64,000 nt of DNA from Eikenella sp963548155 (GCA_963548155.1 CAUUTP010000002.1:14375-78374), one strand, 5' to 3'. Shown: positions 45,886 through 55,173, counted from the first letter of the stretch. Notes: generated by a model not told the origin, from the sequence alone. Translations and numbers: made by a program.

Positions 45886-45960
45886 CCGTTCCGCAAAAAA
45901 TTTCCAGCCTTTGATTTTGCTGGATAAAAATCAGCTTCAAAAGCAACGATTGCGGAACGG
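45886..45960. repeat. 11-bp inverted repeat at the prophage-host junction
   Basis: CCGTTCCGCAA (45886-45896) and TTGCGGAACGG (45950-45960) flank a 53-bp spacer that itself contains CCAGC/GCTGG. No ORF. It could be part of the attachment region or a remnant of another mobile element. Confidence 0.55.
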
Positions 45961-46029
45961 AAAAATAGCTGAAAGCCTTATAGATGCTTGATTTGTTATG
46001 TTCTATGAAATAATATCGCTTGTTACATT

Positions 46030-46069
46030 TTCAGGTAGCCTCTCGGCAAGCAATCAAAGGCTACCTGAA
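46030..46069. repeat. Inverted eikDUS pair
   Basis: TTCAGGTAGCCT (46030-46041) and AGGCTACCTGAA (46058-46069) mark the start of host DNA. No T-run follows, so it is unlikely to be a terminator. Confidence 0.8.
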
Positions 46070-46109
46070 ACCGTCGATACCAAGCTAACCCCTCCTCGGA
46101 AAAACCACC

Positions 46110-47093
46110 ATGACCCAAGCGCAAGATAATCTGGTTTTCACCCTCAACGACGATTCCTCTGCCCCGCAATCCACCACATCCGACACCGAAGATTGGGAAA
46201 AAGGCCTGGAACGCCTGCAACAAAAACGCCGCCATCTGGCCAAACAGGCGCAACAACCGCCCGCCACCCAATCCAACCGCCATCCTTCTGCCGCTCTTCT
46301 TTACGATACCTTGGTGGCCGAAGCCAGCCCAACGCCGGCACCAACCGCCGCCCCTACTGCCGAACCCCGCACCGTACCGCTTCATACGCCCGCGTCTGTG
46401 GCCGTGGCCGAACCTGCCGCACAGCCAGCCAGCTCCGGCACGCGCCCCAGCGCGCTCAGCGGCAGCCGCCATCGCCGCCTGAATCTGGACGAACAAAAAC
46501 AGGCCTATCAAGCCTATCTCCAGCACTGGCAGCAACAGCACAACCTGCAAACCGCCAGCTCCGAAGCCGAGCTGAACAACCCGCAAATCCTGTTTCAAGA
46601 AGACTGGCTGGCTGCCCAAAACTCCCTGCGCGTCGGCCGCAACGAGCCCGTGGTCGAGCAGGCCACCGTGTGGCTGGGCGGCACACAGCCCACGGTAACG
46701 CCCAACCAAGACGTAGCCGAACAAATCGAAGCCGCTGCCGAGGCCGCCGCACAGTCCGAATACGATGCCCAAGCCGAGCATGGCACCGCAGAACTGGCCG
46801 CTGCTGCCGAGAAAGTGGTGCTGCTCAACGCCTACACCTTGCCCAGCAATCTGCAACACAAAATCCTCTGCCTGAGCGAGCAAGTCCTGCTCGAACGCCT
46901 AACCGAAAAACTGCGCCCGCATCTGGCCGATGCCGTATCCGGCATGGTGAAAACCGCGTTGCAGCGGCAAACGGCGCTGATGGTGCAGAATATGCAGCAG
47001 GCCTTCTTAGATGAAGTGCCCCGCCTGGTGGACGACGTATTGGCCTACAACCTCGCCCGCGCCCTGGCTGCTGTGAAAAAAGAACAGCTATAA
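46110..47093 (+). CDS. Hypothetical host protein, low-complexity
   Basis: 327 residues. The N-terminal part is charged (WEKGLERLQQKRRHLAKQAQ) and the middle rich in A, P and T (about 68-120). A helical segment with LNLDEQKQAYQAYLQHWQQQ follows, and the C-terminal 80 residues are amphipathic helices. No signal peptide or membrane segment. No family recognised. The gene is alone between a DUS pair and a DUS terminator. Confidence 0.65.
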   Translation: MTQAQDNLVFTLNDDSSAPQSTTSDTEDWEKGLERLQQKRRHLAKQAQQPPATQSNRHPSAALLYDTLVAEASPTPAPTAAPTAEPRTVPLHTPASVAVAEPAAQPASSGTRPSALSGSRHRRLNLDEQKQAYQAYLQHWQQQHNLQTASSEAELNNPQILFQEDWLAAQNSLRVGRNEPVVEQATVWLGGTQPTVTPNQDVAEQIEAAAEAAAQSEYDAQAEHGTAELAAAAEKVVLLNAYTLPSNLQHKILCLSEQVLLERLTEKLRPHLADAVSGMVKTALQRQTALMVQNMQQAFLDEVPRLVDDVLAYNLARALAAVKKEQL

Positions 47094-47110
47094 CAGCCAA
47101 CCCCGAATTA

Positions 47111-47151
47111 AGGCTACCTGAAAATCCCCGCCGGTTTTCAGGTAGCCTTTG
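47111..47151. terminator. Inverted eikDUS pair acting as terminator
   Basis: AGGCTACCTGAA (47111-47122) and TTCAGGTAGCCT (47137-47148), followed by TT and T-rich sequence. Confidence 0.7.
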
Positions 47152-47322
47152 CCATTTTGCGCCGCCTCGATGCCTCCGCATTCATATCATTTCAACAGTT
47201 CATTGTATTCACGATAAATTTTAGCAAAGTAAATTCCTTCTATTTACGTAAAAAACTGCTAAAATGCGCTAGACAATTCATTGGTTGCAGTACTTTCATC
47301 AACTTGAGTTAAGGGGTAGGAA

Positions 47323-48825
47323 ATGGACAACAAACTCGGGTTTAAACCCATACCAATGGCGGTGGCCGTTGCGCTGACGCTGTTGATTTGGTTTGTCATT
47401 CCCGTGCCGCAGGGCGTTGCCCCCAATGCCTGGCATCTGTTGGCGCTGTTTGTGGGCGTGATTGCCGCCATTATCGGCAAAGCCATGCCCATCGGCGCGC
47501 TGTCGATTCTCGCCATTATGCTGGTGGCCATTACCAAGGTAACCGTGCCCGAGCTTGATCCCGAAGGCAACCCGATCAAAAGCCCGGCCACCGTGGCCAT
47601 TAAAGATGCGCTGAGCTCCTTCGGCGACCCGCTGATTTGGCTCATCGGTATTTCCATCATGATTTCGCGCGGCATCTTGAAAACCGGGCTGGGCTCGCGT
47701 ATCGGCTATTACTTTATCTCCTTGTTCGGCAAGAAAACGCTGGGCATCGGTTACAGCTTGGCCATTTCCGAGCTGATTCTCGCCCCGGTAACGCCCAGTA
47801 ATACTGCGCGCGGCGGCGGCATCATCCACCCGATTATGAAATCCATTGCCGGCAGCTTCGATTCCGACCCGGAAAAAGGCACGCAAAGCCGCATCGGCAA
47901 ATACTTGGCCCTGGTAAACTACCACAGCAATCCGATTACCTCCGCCATGTTCATTACTGCTACCGCACCCAACCCGCTGATCGTGGATCTGATTGCCAAA
48001 GCCACCAACTCCGATATCCATCTGAGCTGGGGCACTTGGGCTGTTGCTATGCTTATGCCCGGTTTGGCAGCCATGTTCCTGATGCCGCTGGTGCTGTATC
48101 TATTCTTCCCGCCCGAAATCAAAGAAACCCCGAACGCTTCTCAGTTTGCCAAAGACAAGCTGCAAGAACTGGGCCCGATGAACCGCGGCGAAAAAATCAT
48201 GTTGGGCATTTTTGTCATCCTGCTGCTGCTGTGGGCAGGCATTCCGGCCATGATTTTCGGCAAAGCCTACGCCGTCAACCCCACCACCACCGCCTTCCTC
48301 GGCCTCTCCCTGCTGCTGCTCAGCGGCGTGCTTACCTGGCAGGATGTTCTGACTGAAAAAGGCGCGTGGGACACCGTTACCTGGTTCTCCGCCCTGGTGA
48401 TGATGGCCACCCTCCTCAACAAGCTCGGCCTGATTGCCTGGCTCTCCAAACTCTTGGAAAGCGGCATCGGCGGCATGGGCATGGGCTGGGTTGGCGCGGT
48501 AACCCTGCTGCTTCTGGCCTATATGTATGCCCACTACATCTTCGCCAGCACCACCGCCCACATCACCGCCATGCTCAGCGCCTTCTATGCCGCCGGCCTG
48601 GCTCTGGGCGCGCCCCCCATGCTCTACGCCCTGCTGCTGGCCTCCTCTTCCAGCATCATGATGACCCTCACCCACTACGCCACCGGCACTTCGCCTGTGA
48701 TTTTCGGTTCCGGCTACACCACCTTGGGCGAATGGTGGAAAGCAGGCTTCATCATGAGCGTGGTCAACCTCGCTGTCTTCGTGATCATCGGCGGCGTTTG
48801 GTGGAAAGTGATGGGTTACTGGTAA
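47323..48825 (+). CDS. DASS-family anion (dicarboxylate/2-oxoglutarate) transporter
   Basis: 500 residues with about 12-14 membrane helices spread over the length and the divalent anion:Na+ symporter signatures ELILAPVTPSNTARGGGI (about 147-164) and STTAHITAMLSAFY (about 407-420). The SNT-type motifs bind substrate and sodium. It imports C4-dicarboxylates, malate or 2-oxoglutarate. Monocistronic, ended by a DUS hairpin. AAGGGGTAGGAA precedes the start. Confidence 0.88.
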   Translation: MDNKLGFKPIPMAVAVALTLLIWFVIPVPQGVAPNAWHLLALFVGVIAAIIGKAMPIGALSILAIMLVAITKVTVPELDPEGNPIKSPATVAIKDALSSFGDPLIWLIGISIMISRGILKTGLGSRIGYYFISLFGKKTLGIGYSLAISELILAPVTPSNTARGGGIIHPIMKSIAGSFDSDPEKGTQSRIGKYLALVNYHSNPITSAMFITATAPNPLIVDLIAKATNSDIHLSWGTWAVAMLMPGLAAMFLMPLVLYLFFPPEIKETPNASQFAKDKLQELGPMNRGEKIMLGIFVILLLLWAGIPAMIFGKAYAVNPTTTAFLGLSLLLLSGVLTWQDVLTEKGAWDTVTWFSALVMMATLLNKLGLIAWLSKLLESGIGGMGMGWVGAVTLLLLAYMYAHYIFASTTAHITAMLSAFYAAGLALGAPPMLYALLLASSSSIMMTLTHYATGTSPVIFGSGYTTLGEWWKAGFIMSVVNLAVFVIIGGVWWKVMGYW

Positions 48826-48864
48826 ACCCCAAGCTTTACACCGGCAACGTTGAAGCATAACGAA

Positions 48865-48895
48865 AGGCTACCTGACAGTTTCAGGTAGCCTTTTG
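48865..48895. terminator. Inverted DUS pair terminator
   Basis: AGGCTACCTGAC (one change from eikDUS, 48865-48876) and TTCAGGTAGCCT (48880-48891), then TTTT. Confidence 0.7.
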
Positions 48896-48982
48896 ATTAT
48901 TTGCCACACACAAAGCAGATCAATATGGCCTTACAAACAGCAAGCTTGAGCACTTTGTATTTCAGATAACCCGTGCCGCCAC

Positions 48983-49022
48983 AGGCTACCTGAAAAAACC
49001 ACACCGATTTTTCAGGTAGCCT
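48983..49022. repeat. Inverted eikDUS pair
   Basis: AGGCTACCTGAA (48983-48994) and TTCAGGTAGCCT (49011-49022) in the convergent gap between the transporter and ispA. Confidence 0.75.
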
Positions 49023-49083
49023 CCACTTGCAGCAAATGGGCAAAACCCGTTCACGGTCAAATAGATTGCACCGATCAAATTAA

Positions 49084-49126
49084 AGGCTACCTGAAACCGA
49101 TTCAACAGGTTTTCAGGTAGCCTTTA
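49084..49126. terminator. Inverted eikDUS pair, likely ispA terminator
   Basis: AGGCTACCTGAA (49084-49095) and TTCAGGTAGCCT (49112-49123). The third such pair in 260 bp; it is the closest to the ispA stop, and AAA on its left gives T's for leftward transcription. Confidence 0.6.
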
Positions 49127-49149
49127 TCTGATATTTGGCCGGCAATCTC

Positions 49150-50037
49150 TTAGTTTCGCCGTGCGGTCACGAAGGCGGCCAGTTGGCGCAGGCGGTCGGC
49201 GCGCGCATCGAAGCCAGACAAGGCTTGCTGCGCTTCGGCCACGAGCCGTTCGGCATAGTCGCGGGCGGCGTTCAGCCCCATGAGTTTGACATAGGTGGGC
49301 TTGTCGGCTTCTTGGTCTTTACCGGCGGTTTTGCCCAAGGTGGCGGTGTCGGCTTCGCAATCGAGCACGTCGTCGATCACTTGGAAAGCAAGGCCGAGTT
49401 TGGCGGCGTAGTCGTCGAGCCGCGCCAGGGCGGCATCGTCCAAATCGGGGCAGCTGAGCGCGCCCAAGGCCACGGCGGCGCGGATCAGGGCGCCGGTTTT
49501 CAGGCGGTGCATGGTTTCCAATTCGGCTTGGCCGATGTGCTGCCCCACGGATTGCAAATCGATGGCCTGCCCGCCAGCCATGCCGAGGCTGCCGGAAGCG
49601 CGGGCGAGGGTGTGCACCATTTGCAGCTGCCGTTGCGCGGGCAGGCCGTTGGGGCGGCTGAGCACGTCGAAAGCGAGGGTTTGCAGCGCGTCGCCCACCA
49701 GAAGGGCGGTGGCTTCGTCGTATTGGACGTGGCAGGTGGGCTTGCCGCGGCGCAGGCTGTCGTTGTCCATGGCGGGCATGTCGTCGTGCACCAAGGAATA
49801 AACGTGCACCAGCTCCACGGCGGCTAGGGCGGCTTCAGCAGCAGCGGCTTCGGACTGCCCCAATTCGGCGGCAGCCAGCACCAACAGCGGGCGCAGCCGT
49901 TTGCCGCCGCCGAGCACGGCATAGCGCATGGCTTGGTGCAGCCGCTGCGGCCGGCTGTTTTCTGCGGGCAGTACGCGTTCCAGCACGAGTTCGGCTTGGG
50001 CGCGGGCGCGTTGTTGCCAATGATCGGGTTTATTCAT
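49150..50037 (-). CDS. ispA: Polyprenyl (farnesyl) diphosphate synthase
   Basis: 295 residues from ATG 50037. The first aspartate motif DDMPAMD with SLRRGKPTCH after it, and the second DDVLDCEADTATLGK, bind Mg-diphosphate. Length and downstream position to xseB match bacterial IspA, which makes farnesyl diphosphate from IPP and DMAPP for quinones and cell-wall carriers. It overlaps xseB by 8 bp. Confidence 0.95.
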   Translation of the reverse strand: MNKPDHWQQRARAQAELVLERVLPAENSRPQRLHQAMRYAVLGGGKRLRPLLVLAAAELGQSEAAAAEAALAAVELVHVYSLVHDDMPAMDNDSLRRGKPTCHVQYDEATALLVGDALQTLAFDVLSRPNGLPAQRQLQMVHTLARASGSLGMAGGQAIDLQSVGQHIGQAELETMHRLKTGALIRAAVALGALSCPDLDDAALARLDDYAAKLGLAFQVIDDVLDCEADTATLGKTAGKDQEADKPTYVKLMGLNAARDYAERLVAEAQQALSGFDARADRLRQLAAFVTARRN

Positions 50038-50257
50038 CTTGCTCCAACACCAGCTCACGTTCCACGCCGGAATCCAGCACTTGCAGCTTCTGCTCCACTT
50101 CGGCCAGCCGCGCTTGGCAGAAACGCACCAGTTCGCTGCCTTCCTGATAGGCGGCCAGCGCGTCTTCCAGCGGCATATCGCTGGCCTGCATGGCTTGGTT
50201 GATGGCTTCCAGCCGGCTCACGGCTTCTTCAAAGGTTTTCGGTTTTTTCTTGGTCAT
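50030..50257 (-). CDS. xseB: Exodeoxyribonuclease VII small subunit
   Basis: 75 residues with the family core FEEAVSRLEAINQAMQ and LEDALAAYQEGSELVRFCQ. It partners XseA in degrading single-stranded DNA. The xseB-ispA order is common in proteobacteria. Confidence 0.95.
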   Translation of the reverse strand: MTKKKPKTFEEAVSRLEAINQAMQASDMPLEDALAAYQEGSELVRFCQARLAEVEQKLQVLDSGVERELVLEQDE

Positions 50258-50512
50258 GGCGGGTTTACGGCAGTTCGATTCAGGGGCGGGATTGTATCAC
50301 AGCAGGCAGGCGGGTTTCAGGTAGCCTCTGCTGCCTCAAGTGGCGGGCATAGGCAATACAGCCTGCTTGTTTTCAGGTAGCCTGCAACCGCCACCCAACA
50401 GCATATACTGACACACTGCCCGCTTTCATTTACAATCAGCCCAGTAAAGCAGCCAGGATCATCCATCCGGGCTGAAATATTTTGTTTGTGACTCCCTCCA
50501 AAAGGAAACCCA

Positions 50513-51943
50513 ATGCGTATCCGAACCGCCCTCCTTCTGCCGCTGCTCGCCCTGCCGCTCCCCGCGCTGGCCGGCGAGCTTAACGGCGCCGAGCTGAGCC
50601 TGCCCTGGGGCATCCCATTCGTGCTGATTCTGCTCTCCATCGCCACCGGCCCGCTGTTTTTCGCCCACATCTGGCATCACCATTTTGGCAAAATTACTGC
50701 AATGTGGACCTTGGCTTTCCTCATCCCCTTCACGCTTGTTTACGGCTTCTCCACCAGCCTGCATGTGCTGGTGCACGCCTTGGTGGCCGAATACATTCCC
50801 TTTATTTTGCTGCTGTGGGCGCTCTACACCATCTCCGGCGGCATCCTCGTGTGGGGCAATCTGCACGGCAGCCCGCGCATGAACACCGCGCTGCTGGCCA
50901 TCGGCACGCTCCTGGCTTCCGTAATGGGCACCACCGGCGCCGCCATGCTGATGATCCGCCCCATCCTCAAAGCCAACGACAATCGCAAGCACCGCGTGCA
51001 CGTGGTGGTTTTCTTCATCTTCCTCGTGGCCAATATCGGCGGCGGCCTCACCCCGCTGGGCGACCCGCCGCTCTTCCTCGGCTTCCTCAAAGGCGTGGAT
51101 TTCCTGTGGACGGTGCAACACATGCTGCCGCCCGTGCTGATTAGCGCCGCCGTGTTGCTCACCGTGTTCTACATCCTCGACAGCAAATACTTCGCCCAAG
51201 CCGATGAAGTCCTTGCCAAAGACCCGAGCCCCGACAGCCCGCCCGAAAAAATCAAGCTCATGGGCAAATGGAACTTCCTGCTCCTGGGCGGCGTGGTGGC
51301 AGCCGTGATGATGTCCGGCATTTGGAAGCCCGCACACCCCGGCCTGGAAATTTTCGGCACCCACTACGCCCTGCAAAACCTCGCCCGCGACCTGATTTTG
51401 GTGGCTCTGGCCGCCACCTCCCTCGCCATCACCCCCAAACAGGTGCGTACCGGAAACGAATTCAACTGGGGCCCGATTGCCGAAGTGGGCAAACTCTTCC
51501 TCGGCATCTTCATCACCATCGCCCCCGTATTGGCCATGCTGCAAGCCGGCGAACACGGCGCGTTTGCCCCGCTGATTTCCCTGGTGCACGACGCTTCCGG
51601 CAACCCGATCAACACCATGTATTTCTGGATGGCCGGCATGCTCTCCGCCTTTTTGGATAACGCCCCCACCTACCTCGTGTTCTTCAACATGGCCGGCGGC
51701 GACGCGCACACCCTGATGAACGGCCACCTGTTCCACACCCTGCTGGCCGTATCCATGGGCTCCGTGTTCATGGGCGCGCTCAGCTACATCGGCAACGCCC
51801 CCAACTTCATGGTAAAAGCCATCGCCGAACAGCGCAAAGTGCCCATGCCCGGCTTCTTCGGCTACATGGCCTGGTCGTTCGGCATCCTCGTGCCGCTGTT
51901 TATTCTGCACACTTTGATTTTCTTCGTGTGGCAGATTTTGTGA
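50513..51943 (+). CDS. nhaD: NhaD-type Na+/H+ antiporter
   Basis: 476 residues, polytopic throughout; the N-terminus resembles a signal peptide (LLPLLALPLPALAG). IGGGLTPLGDPPLFLGFLKG (about 178-197) is the NhaD/ion-transporter signature; the middle has a hydrophilic loop (about 225-250). It exchanges Na+ or Li+ for protons at the inner membrane. Monocistronic with a DUS terminator. Confidence 0.85.
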   Translation: MRIRTALLLPLLALPLPALAGELNGAELSLPWGIPFVLILLSIATGPLFFAHIWHHHFGKITAMWTLAFLIPFTLVYGFSTSLHVLVHALVAEYIPFILLLWALYTISGGILVWGNLHGSPRMNTALLAIGTLLASVMGTTGAAMLMIRPILKANDNRKHRVHVVVFFIFLVANIGGGLTPLGDPPLFLGFLKGVDFLWTVQHMLPPVLISAAVLLTVFYILDSKYFAQADEVLAKDPSPDSPPEKIKLMGKWNFLLLGGVVAAVMMSGIWKPAHPGLEIFGTHYALQNLARDLILVALAATSLAITPKQVRTGNEFNWGPIAEVGKLFLGIFITIAPVLAMLQAGEHGAFAPLISLVHDASGNPINTMYFWMAGMLSAFLDNAPTYLVFFNMAGGDAHTLMNGHLFHTLLAVSMGSVFMGALSYIGNAPNFMVKAIAEQRKVPMPGFFGYMAWSFGILVPLFILHTLIFFVWQIL

Positions 51944-51959
51944 TGCCATAGTAGTCAGA

Positions 51960-52020
51960 AGGCTACCTGAAAGCAGACTGCGCACGTTTCTGCGGAGCTA
52001 GAATTTCAGGTAGCCTTTTC
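51960..52020. terminator. Inverted eikDUS pair after nhaD
   Basis: AGGCTACCTGAA (51960-51971) and TTCAGGTAGCCT (52005-52016) with TTTTC. The loop contains further pairing potential (GCAGA/TCTGC). Confidence 0.65.
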
Positions 52021-52253
52021 TATTCAATCAACCGCCGCAGATTGAGCATAGCCACTCCATAAAATGAATGCGCCTCTGCCCAATCTTTTTCAGGTAGCCC
52101 GCATCCGGTACAGGCTACCTGAAAACATAAACAAAACACGCCCATCTTTTCCCAACAAGAAACACCGTCTTGCCGCAAAGTGCTACACCCCGCGCTACAA
52201 AACCCTTATACTGCCGCACATTACATTATCCAGCACATCCGAAAGGAAAAATC
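52017..52253. other. Intergenic region upstream of the nitroreductase gene
   Basis: Carries one more eikDUS pair (TTCAGGTAGCC near 52,089 and AGGCTACCTGAA near 52,112) and a probable promoter region; no ORF with convincing signals. Confidence 0.4.
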
Positions 52254-52859
52254 ATGACCCACCAAATCCTGCAAGAAGCCGCCCGCACCCGCCGTTCCGT
52301 GTACGCGCTCAACAAAAATCTGCCCCTGCCCGCCGAAGAAGTGGCCGCCATCGTAGAACACGCCGTGCTGCACACTCCCTCTTCCTTCAACTCCCAATCC
52401 ACCCGCGTCGTGGTGCTGTTCGGCGCCGAACACGAAAAGCTCTGGCAGCTCACCGAAGCCGCCCTGCGCCAAATCGTGCCCGCCGACAAATTCGAGCCCA
52501 CTGCCCAAAAGCTGGCCGGCTTTGCCGCCGCAGCCGGCACCGTGCTCTTCTTTGAAGACCAGTCCGTCGTACACGGCCTGCAAGAGCAATTCCCCGCCTA
52601 CGCCGCCAACTTCCCCGTGTGGGCCGAACACGCCGACGCCATGCACCAATACGCCGTGTGGACCACCTTCGCCGCCGCCGGCATCGGTGCCAACCTGCAA
52701 CACTACAACCCCGTCATCGACCAAGCCGTAGCCGAACAATGGCAAATCCCAGCCAGCTGGACCCTGCGCGCCCAGCTCGTATTCGGCGGCATTGCCGCGC
52801 CCGCCGCCGACAAGCAGTTCGCTCCGGTTGAAGGCCGCTTTAAAGTACACGGCCTGTAA
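52254..52859 (+). CDS. Nitroreductase family protein
   Basis: 201 residues from ATG 52254 (GAAAGGAAAAATC upstream). ARTRRSVYALNKNLPLPAEE at the N-terminus and HTPSSFNSQSTRVVVLFG match the FMN-dependent nitroreductase fold (YdjA/NfnB-like), with a later GIGANLQHY. It probably reduces nitroaromatics or quinones using NAD(P)H; the physiological substrate is unknown. Confidence 0.88.
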   Translation: MTHQILQEAARTRRSVYALNKNLPLPAEEVAAIVEHAVLHTPSSFNSQSTRVVVLFGAEHEKLWQLTEAALRQIVPADKFEPTAQKLAGFAAAAGTVLFFEDQSVVHGLQEQFPAYAANFPVWAEHADAMHQYAVWTTFAAAGIGANLQHYNPVIDQAVAEQWQIPASWTLRAQLVFGGIAAPAADKQFAPVEGRFKVHGL

Positions 52860-52882
52860 GCAACAAGGTATTTCACACAAAA

Positions 52883-52915
52883 AGGCTACCTGAAAATTTT
52901 CAGGTAGCCTTTTTT
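52883..52915. terminator. Inverted eikDUS terminator
   Basis: AGGCTACCTGAA (52883-52894) and TTCAGGTAGCCT (52899-52910) separated by 4 nt, then TTTTT: a textbook DUS terminator. Confidence 0.85.
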
Positions 52916-53026
52916 CAGCGATCCGCCTTGAAACCTAGCTCTGCATGAAGAGAATAGCCAACTACTCCGCTCTCTCCACCTCAATTCCTCACGTCAATAA
53001 ACTTGCACGCCCGCCCGGAACATGGC

Positions 53027-53085
53027 AGGCTACCTGAAAATTTACGCATGAAAAGAGAAATCATGTTTCAGGTAGCCTTTTCTTT
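53027..53085. repeat. Inverted eikDUS pair
   Basis: AGGCTACCTGAA (53027-53038) and TTCAGGTAGCCT (53067-53078), just before the epimerase gene. Confidence 0.75.
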
Positions 53086-53103
53086 TGCCGGCCGGAGGTG
53101 CGC

Positions 53104-54018
53104 ATGAGTCGGCAAACCATCGTGATTATCGGCGGCAGCGGCTTTATCGGCCGCCATCTGGCCGCGGCCTACCAGGCCGAAGGGCATCGCGTGATTATCG
53201 TTAGCCGCCATCCGGCCAGCGCGCGGGAGGCGGATAAGCGTTTTGAATACATCGCCGCACTGCACCACCTCTACGACAGCATCCTCCCCGATTTGCTGAT
53301 CAACTTGGCCGGCGCGTCGGTGGGCGAAGGGCACTGGACGGCGCAGCGCAAGCAGGAGCTGTTGCAAAGCCGCTTGCAGCCGGTGCAGGCGGTGGCCGAC
53401 TGGCTGCATCGCCACCCGCAACCGCCGCGCCTCATCATTCAGGCTTCCGCCGTGGGCTATTATGGCAACGGCAGCGCGGATGGCTGGCGGCCGTGCATGG
53501 AAAATGCGCCGCCGCAACATGTTTTCCCTTCGCAGCTGTGCCAGCAATGGGAGGCGGCAATACAGCGTGTGCAGCAAGAGAGCGGCGTGCCGGTGGCCGT
53601 GTGCCGTTTTGGCGTGGTGCTGGGTAGGGATGGCGGCATTTTGCCGCAGCTGCTCAAACCGGTGCGCTACTGCGCGGGCCGGCTCGGCAGCGGCGAGCAG
53701 CCCCTGCCGTGGGTGCATCTGGATGATGTCGTGGCCGCCATCCGTTTCCTGGCCACGCAAACACACAACGGATTTCAGGCCTACAACATTACTGCCCCCA
53801 AGCGCACCACCCAGCTCGACTTTGCCCGCGCCGCCGCCCAACGGCTGCGCCGCCCGCTGTTGTTTTCTATTCCCGAACAGGCGCTGCGCCTGATGCTGGG
53901 CGAACAGGCCGATTTGGTGTTGGACGGCCAATTTGCCCCGCCGAAAGCCCTGTTGCAGCAAGGATTTGAGTTTGCTTTCCCCACCATTGAGAGCGCGCTC
54001 GACAACCTGCTCGGCTAG
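53104..54018 (+). CDS. TIGR01777-family NAD-dependent epimerase-like protein
   Basis: 304 residues from ATG 53104 (GGAGG 5 nt upstream). A Rossmann GGSGFIGRHLA motif at about residues 10-20, INLAGASVGEGHW and ASAVGYYGN identify the YfcH/TIGR01777 family of extended short-chain dehydrogenases. The C-terminal DUF1731-like part has LLFSIPEQALRLMLGE. Function uncertain; linked in some bacteria to cell division or stress. Confidence 0.9.
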   Translation: MSRQTIVIIGGSGFIGRHLAAAYQAEGHRVIIVSRHPASAREADKRFEYIAALHHLYDSILPDLLINLAGASVGEGHWTAQRKQELLQSRLQPVQAVADWLHRHPQPPRLIIQASAVGYYGNGSADGWRPCMENAPPQHVFPSQLCQQWEAAIQRVQQESGVPVAVCRFGVVLGRDGGILPQLLKPVRYCAGRLGSGEQPLPWVHLDDVVAAIRFLATQTHNGFQAYNITAPKRTTQLDFARAAAQRLRRPLLFSIPEQALRLMLGEQADLVLDGQFAPPKALLQQGFEFAFPTIESALDNLLG

Positions 54019-54102
54019 CTTGTCTAATTCAATCCTTAGCTGCTGCTTAAAATCAGGTAAAATAGCGTTTTCCTGTTTTAAATTTTTCCCCGAAAGAGTG
54101 CC

Positions 54103-55137
54103 ATGACCCAATCCCTCAGCTACCGCGATGCCGGTGTCGATATCGATGCGGGCGACCAACTGGTCGAAAACATCAAACCCTTTGCCAAGCGCACCATGCG
54201 CCCCGAAGTGTTGGGCGACTTGGGCGGCTTCGGCGCACTGGTAGAAATCAGTAAAAAGTACCAAAACCCCGTGCTGGTGAGCGGCACCGACGGCGTGGGC
54301 ACCAAGCTGAAACTGGCATTTGAATGGGATATTCACCACACCGTGGGCATCGACCTGGTGGCCATGAGCGTGAACGACATCCTGGTGCAGGGCGCAGAGC
54401 CGCTGTTTTTCCTCGACTATTTCGCCTGTGGCAAGCTCGACGTGGCACGCGCCACCGATGTGATTAAAGGCATCGCCGCAGGCTGCGAACAATCCGGCTG
54501 CGCCCTGATTGGCGGCGAAACGGCCGAAATGCCCGGCATGTATCCCGAAGGCGAATACGACTTGGCCGGTTTCGCCGTGGGCGTGGTGGAAAAAAGCAAA
54601 GTCATCAACGGCCGCAGCATCCGGCTCGGCGACGTGGTGCTCGGCCTCGCCTCCAACGGCGCGCACTCCAACGGCTATTCCCTCATCCGTAAAATCATCG
54701 AGCGCAGCAATCCCGATTTGGATGCCGAATTCGACGGCGGCAAAACCCTGCGCCAAGCCGTTATTGCGCCCACCCGCCTGTATGTGAAGCCGATTTTGGC
54801 GGCGCTGGAAAAATTTGAAATCAAAGGCATGGCGCACATTACCGGCGGCGGCCTCACAGAAAATATCCCGCGCGTACTGCCCGAAAACTGCGTGGCGCAA
54901 ATCGATGCACAATCCTGGCCGCTGCCCAAACTGTTCCAATGGCTGCAACAGGCCGGCAACGTGGAGCAGCAGGAAATGTACCGCACATTCAACTGCGGCA
55001 TCGGTATGGCCGTTATCGTGCCTGCCGAACAGGCTGAGGCGGCGCAGGCCTTCCTCACCGAACAAGGCGAAACCGTATACCGCCTGGGCATAATCCGCGA
55101 ACGCGCGGGAAGCGAGCATCAAACACAGGTGGCATAA
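54103..55137 (+). CDS. purM: Phosphoribosylformylglycinamidine cyclo-ligase
   Basis: 344 residues matching PurM: YRDAGVDIDAGDQLVENIKP at the N-terminus, SGTDGVGTKLKLA (ATP-binding), LIGGETAEMPGMYPEGEYDL and HITGGGLTENIPRVLPE. It converts FGAM to AIR in purine synthesis. Full length; GAAAGAG before the ATG. Confidence 0.97.
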   Translation: MTQSLSYRDAGVDIDAGDQLVENIKPFAKRTMRPEVLGDLGGFGALVEISKKYQNPVLVSGTDGVGTKLKLAFEWDIHHTVGIDLVAMSVNDILVQGAEPLFFLDYFACGKLDVARATDVIKGIAAGCEQSGCALIGGETAEMPGMYPEGEYDLAGFAVGVVEKSKVINGRSIRLGDVVLGLASNGAHSNGYSLIRKIIERSNPDLDAEFDGGKTLRQAVIAPTRLYVKPILAALEKFEIKGMAHITGGGLTENIPRVLPENCVAQIDAQSWPLPKLFQWLQQAGNVEQQEMYRTFNCGIGMAVIVPAEQAEAAQAFLTEQGETVYRLGIIRERAGSEHQTQVA

Positions 55138-55142
55138 ATAAT

Positions 55143-55173
55143 TTCAGGTAACCTCACTTAGAGGCTACCTGAA
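55143..55173. repeat. Inverted DUS pair between purM and the nuclease-like gene
   Basis: TTCAGGTAACCT (one change, 55143-55154) and AGGCTACCTGAA (55162-55173). Confidence 0.65.

Larger units (their letters stand above)
1..45960. mobile_element. Lambda-like siphovirus prophage, left end outside window
   Basis: A continuous phage gene set is visible: recombination, replication, immunity, packaging, head, tail, lysis and antirepressor modules. The right boundary is placed after the tape-measure terminator (45,798-45,842) and before the first host gene at 46,110; an inverted repeat at 45,886-45,960 lies in this junction. The left boundary and the integrase are not in the window. All structural modules look intact, so the element could be functional. 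The exact right attachment site is inferred, not seen. Confidence 0.93.

Noticed and set aside
50459..51985. 508-codon minus-strand ORF antisense to nhaD
   Set aside because: It lies antisense to a well-supported transporter, has a histidine/glycine/glutamate-rich composition typical of reverse reading of GC-rich genes, and has no ribosome site or family.
53068..55122. 684-codon minus-strand ORF spanning the epimerase and purM genes
   Set aside because: It covers two genes with clear families on the opposite strand; the translation is compositionally odd and crosses their intergenic region.
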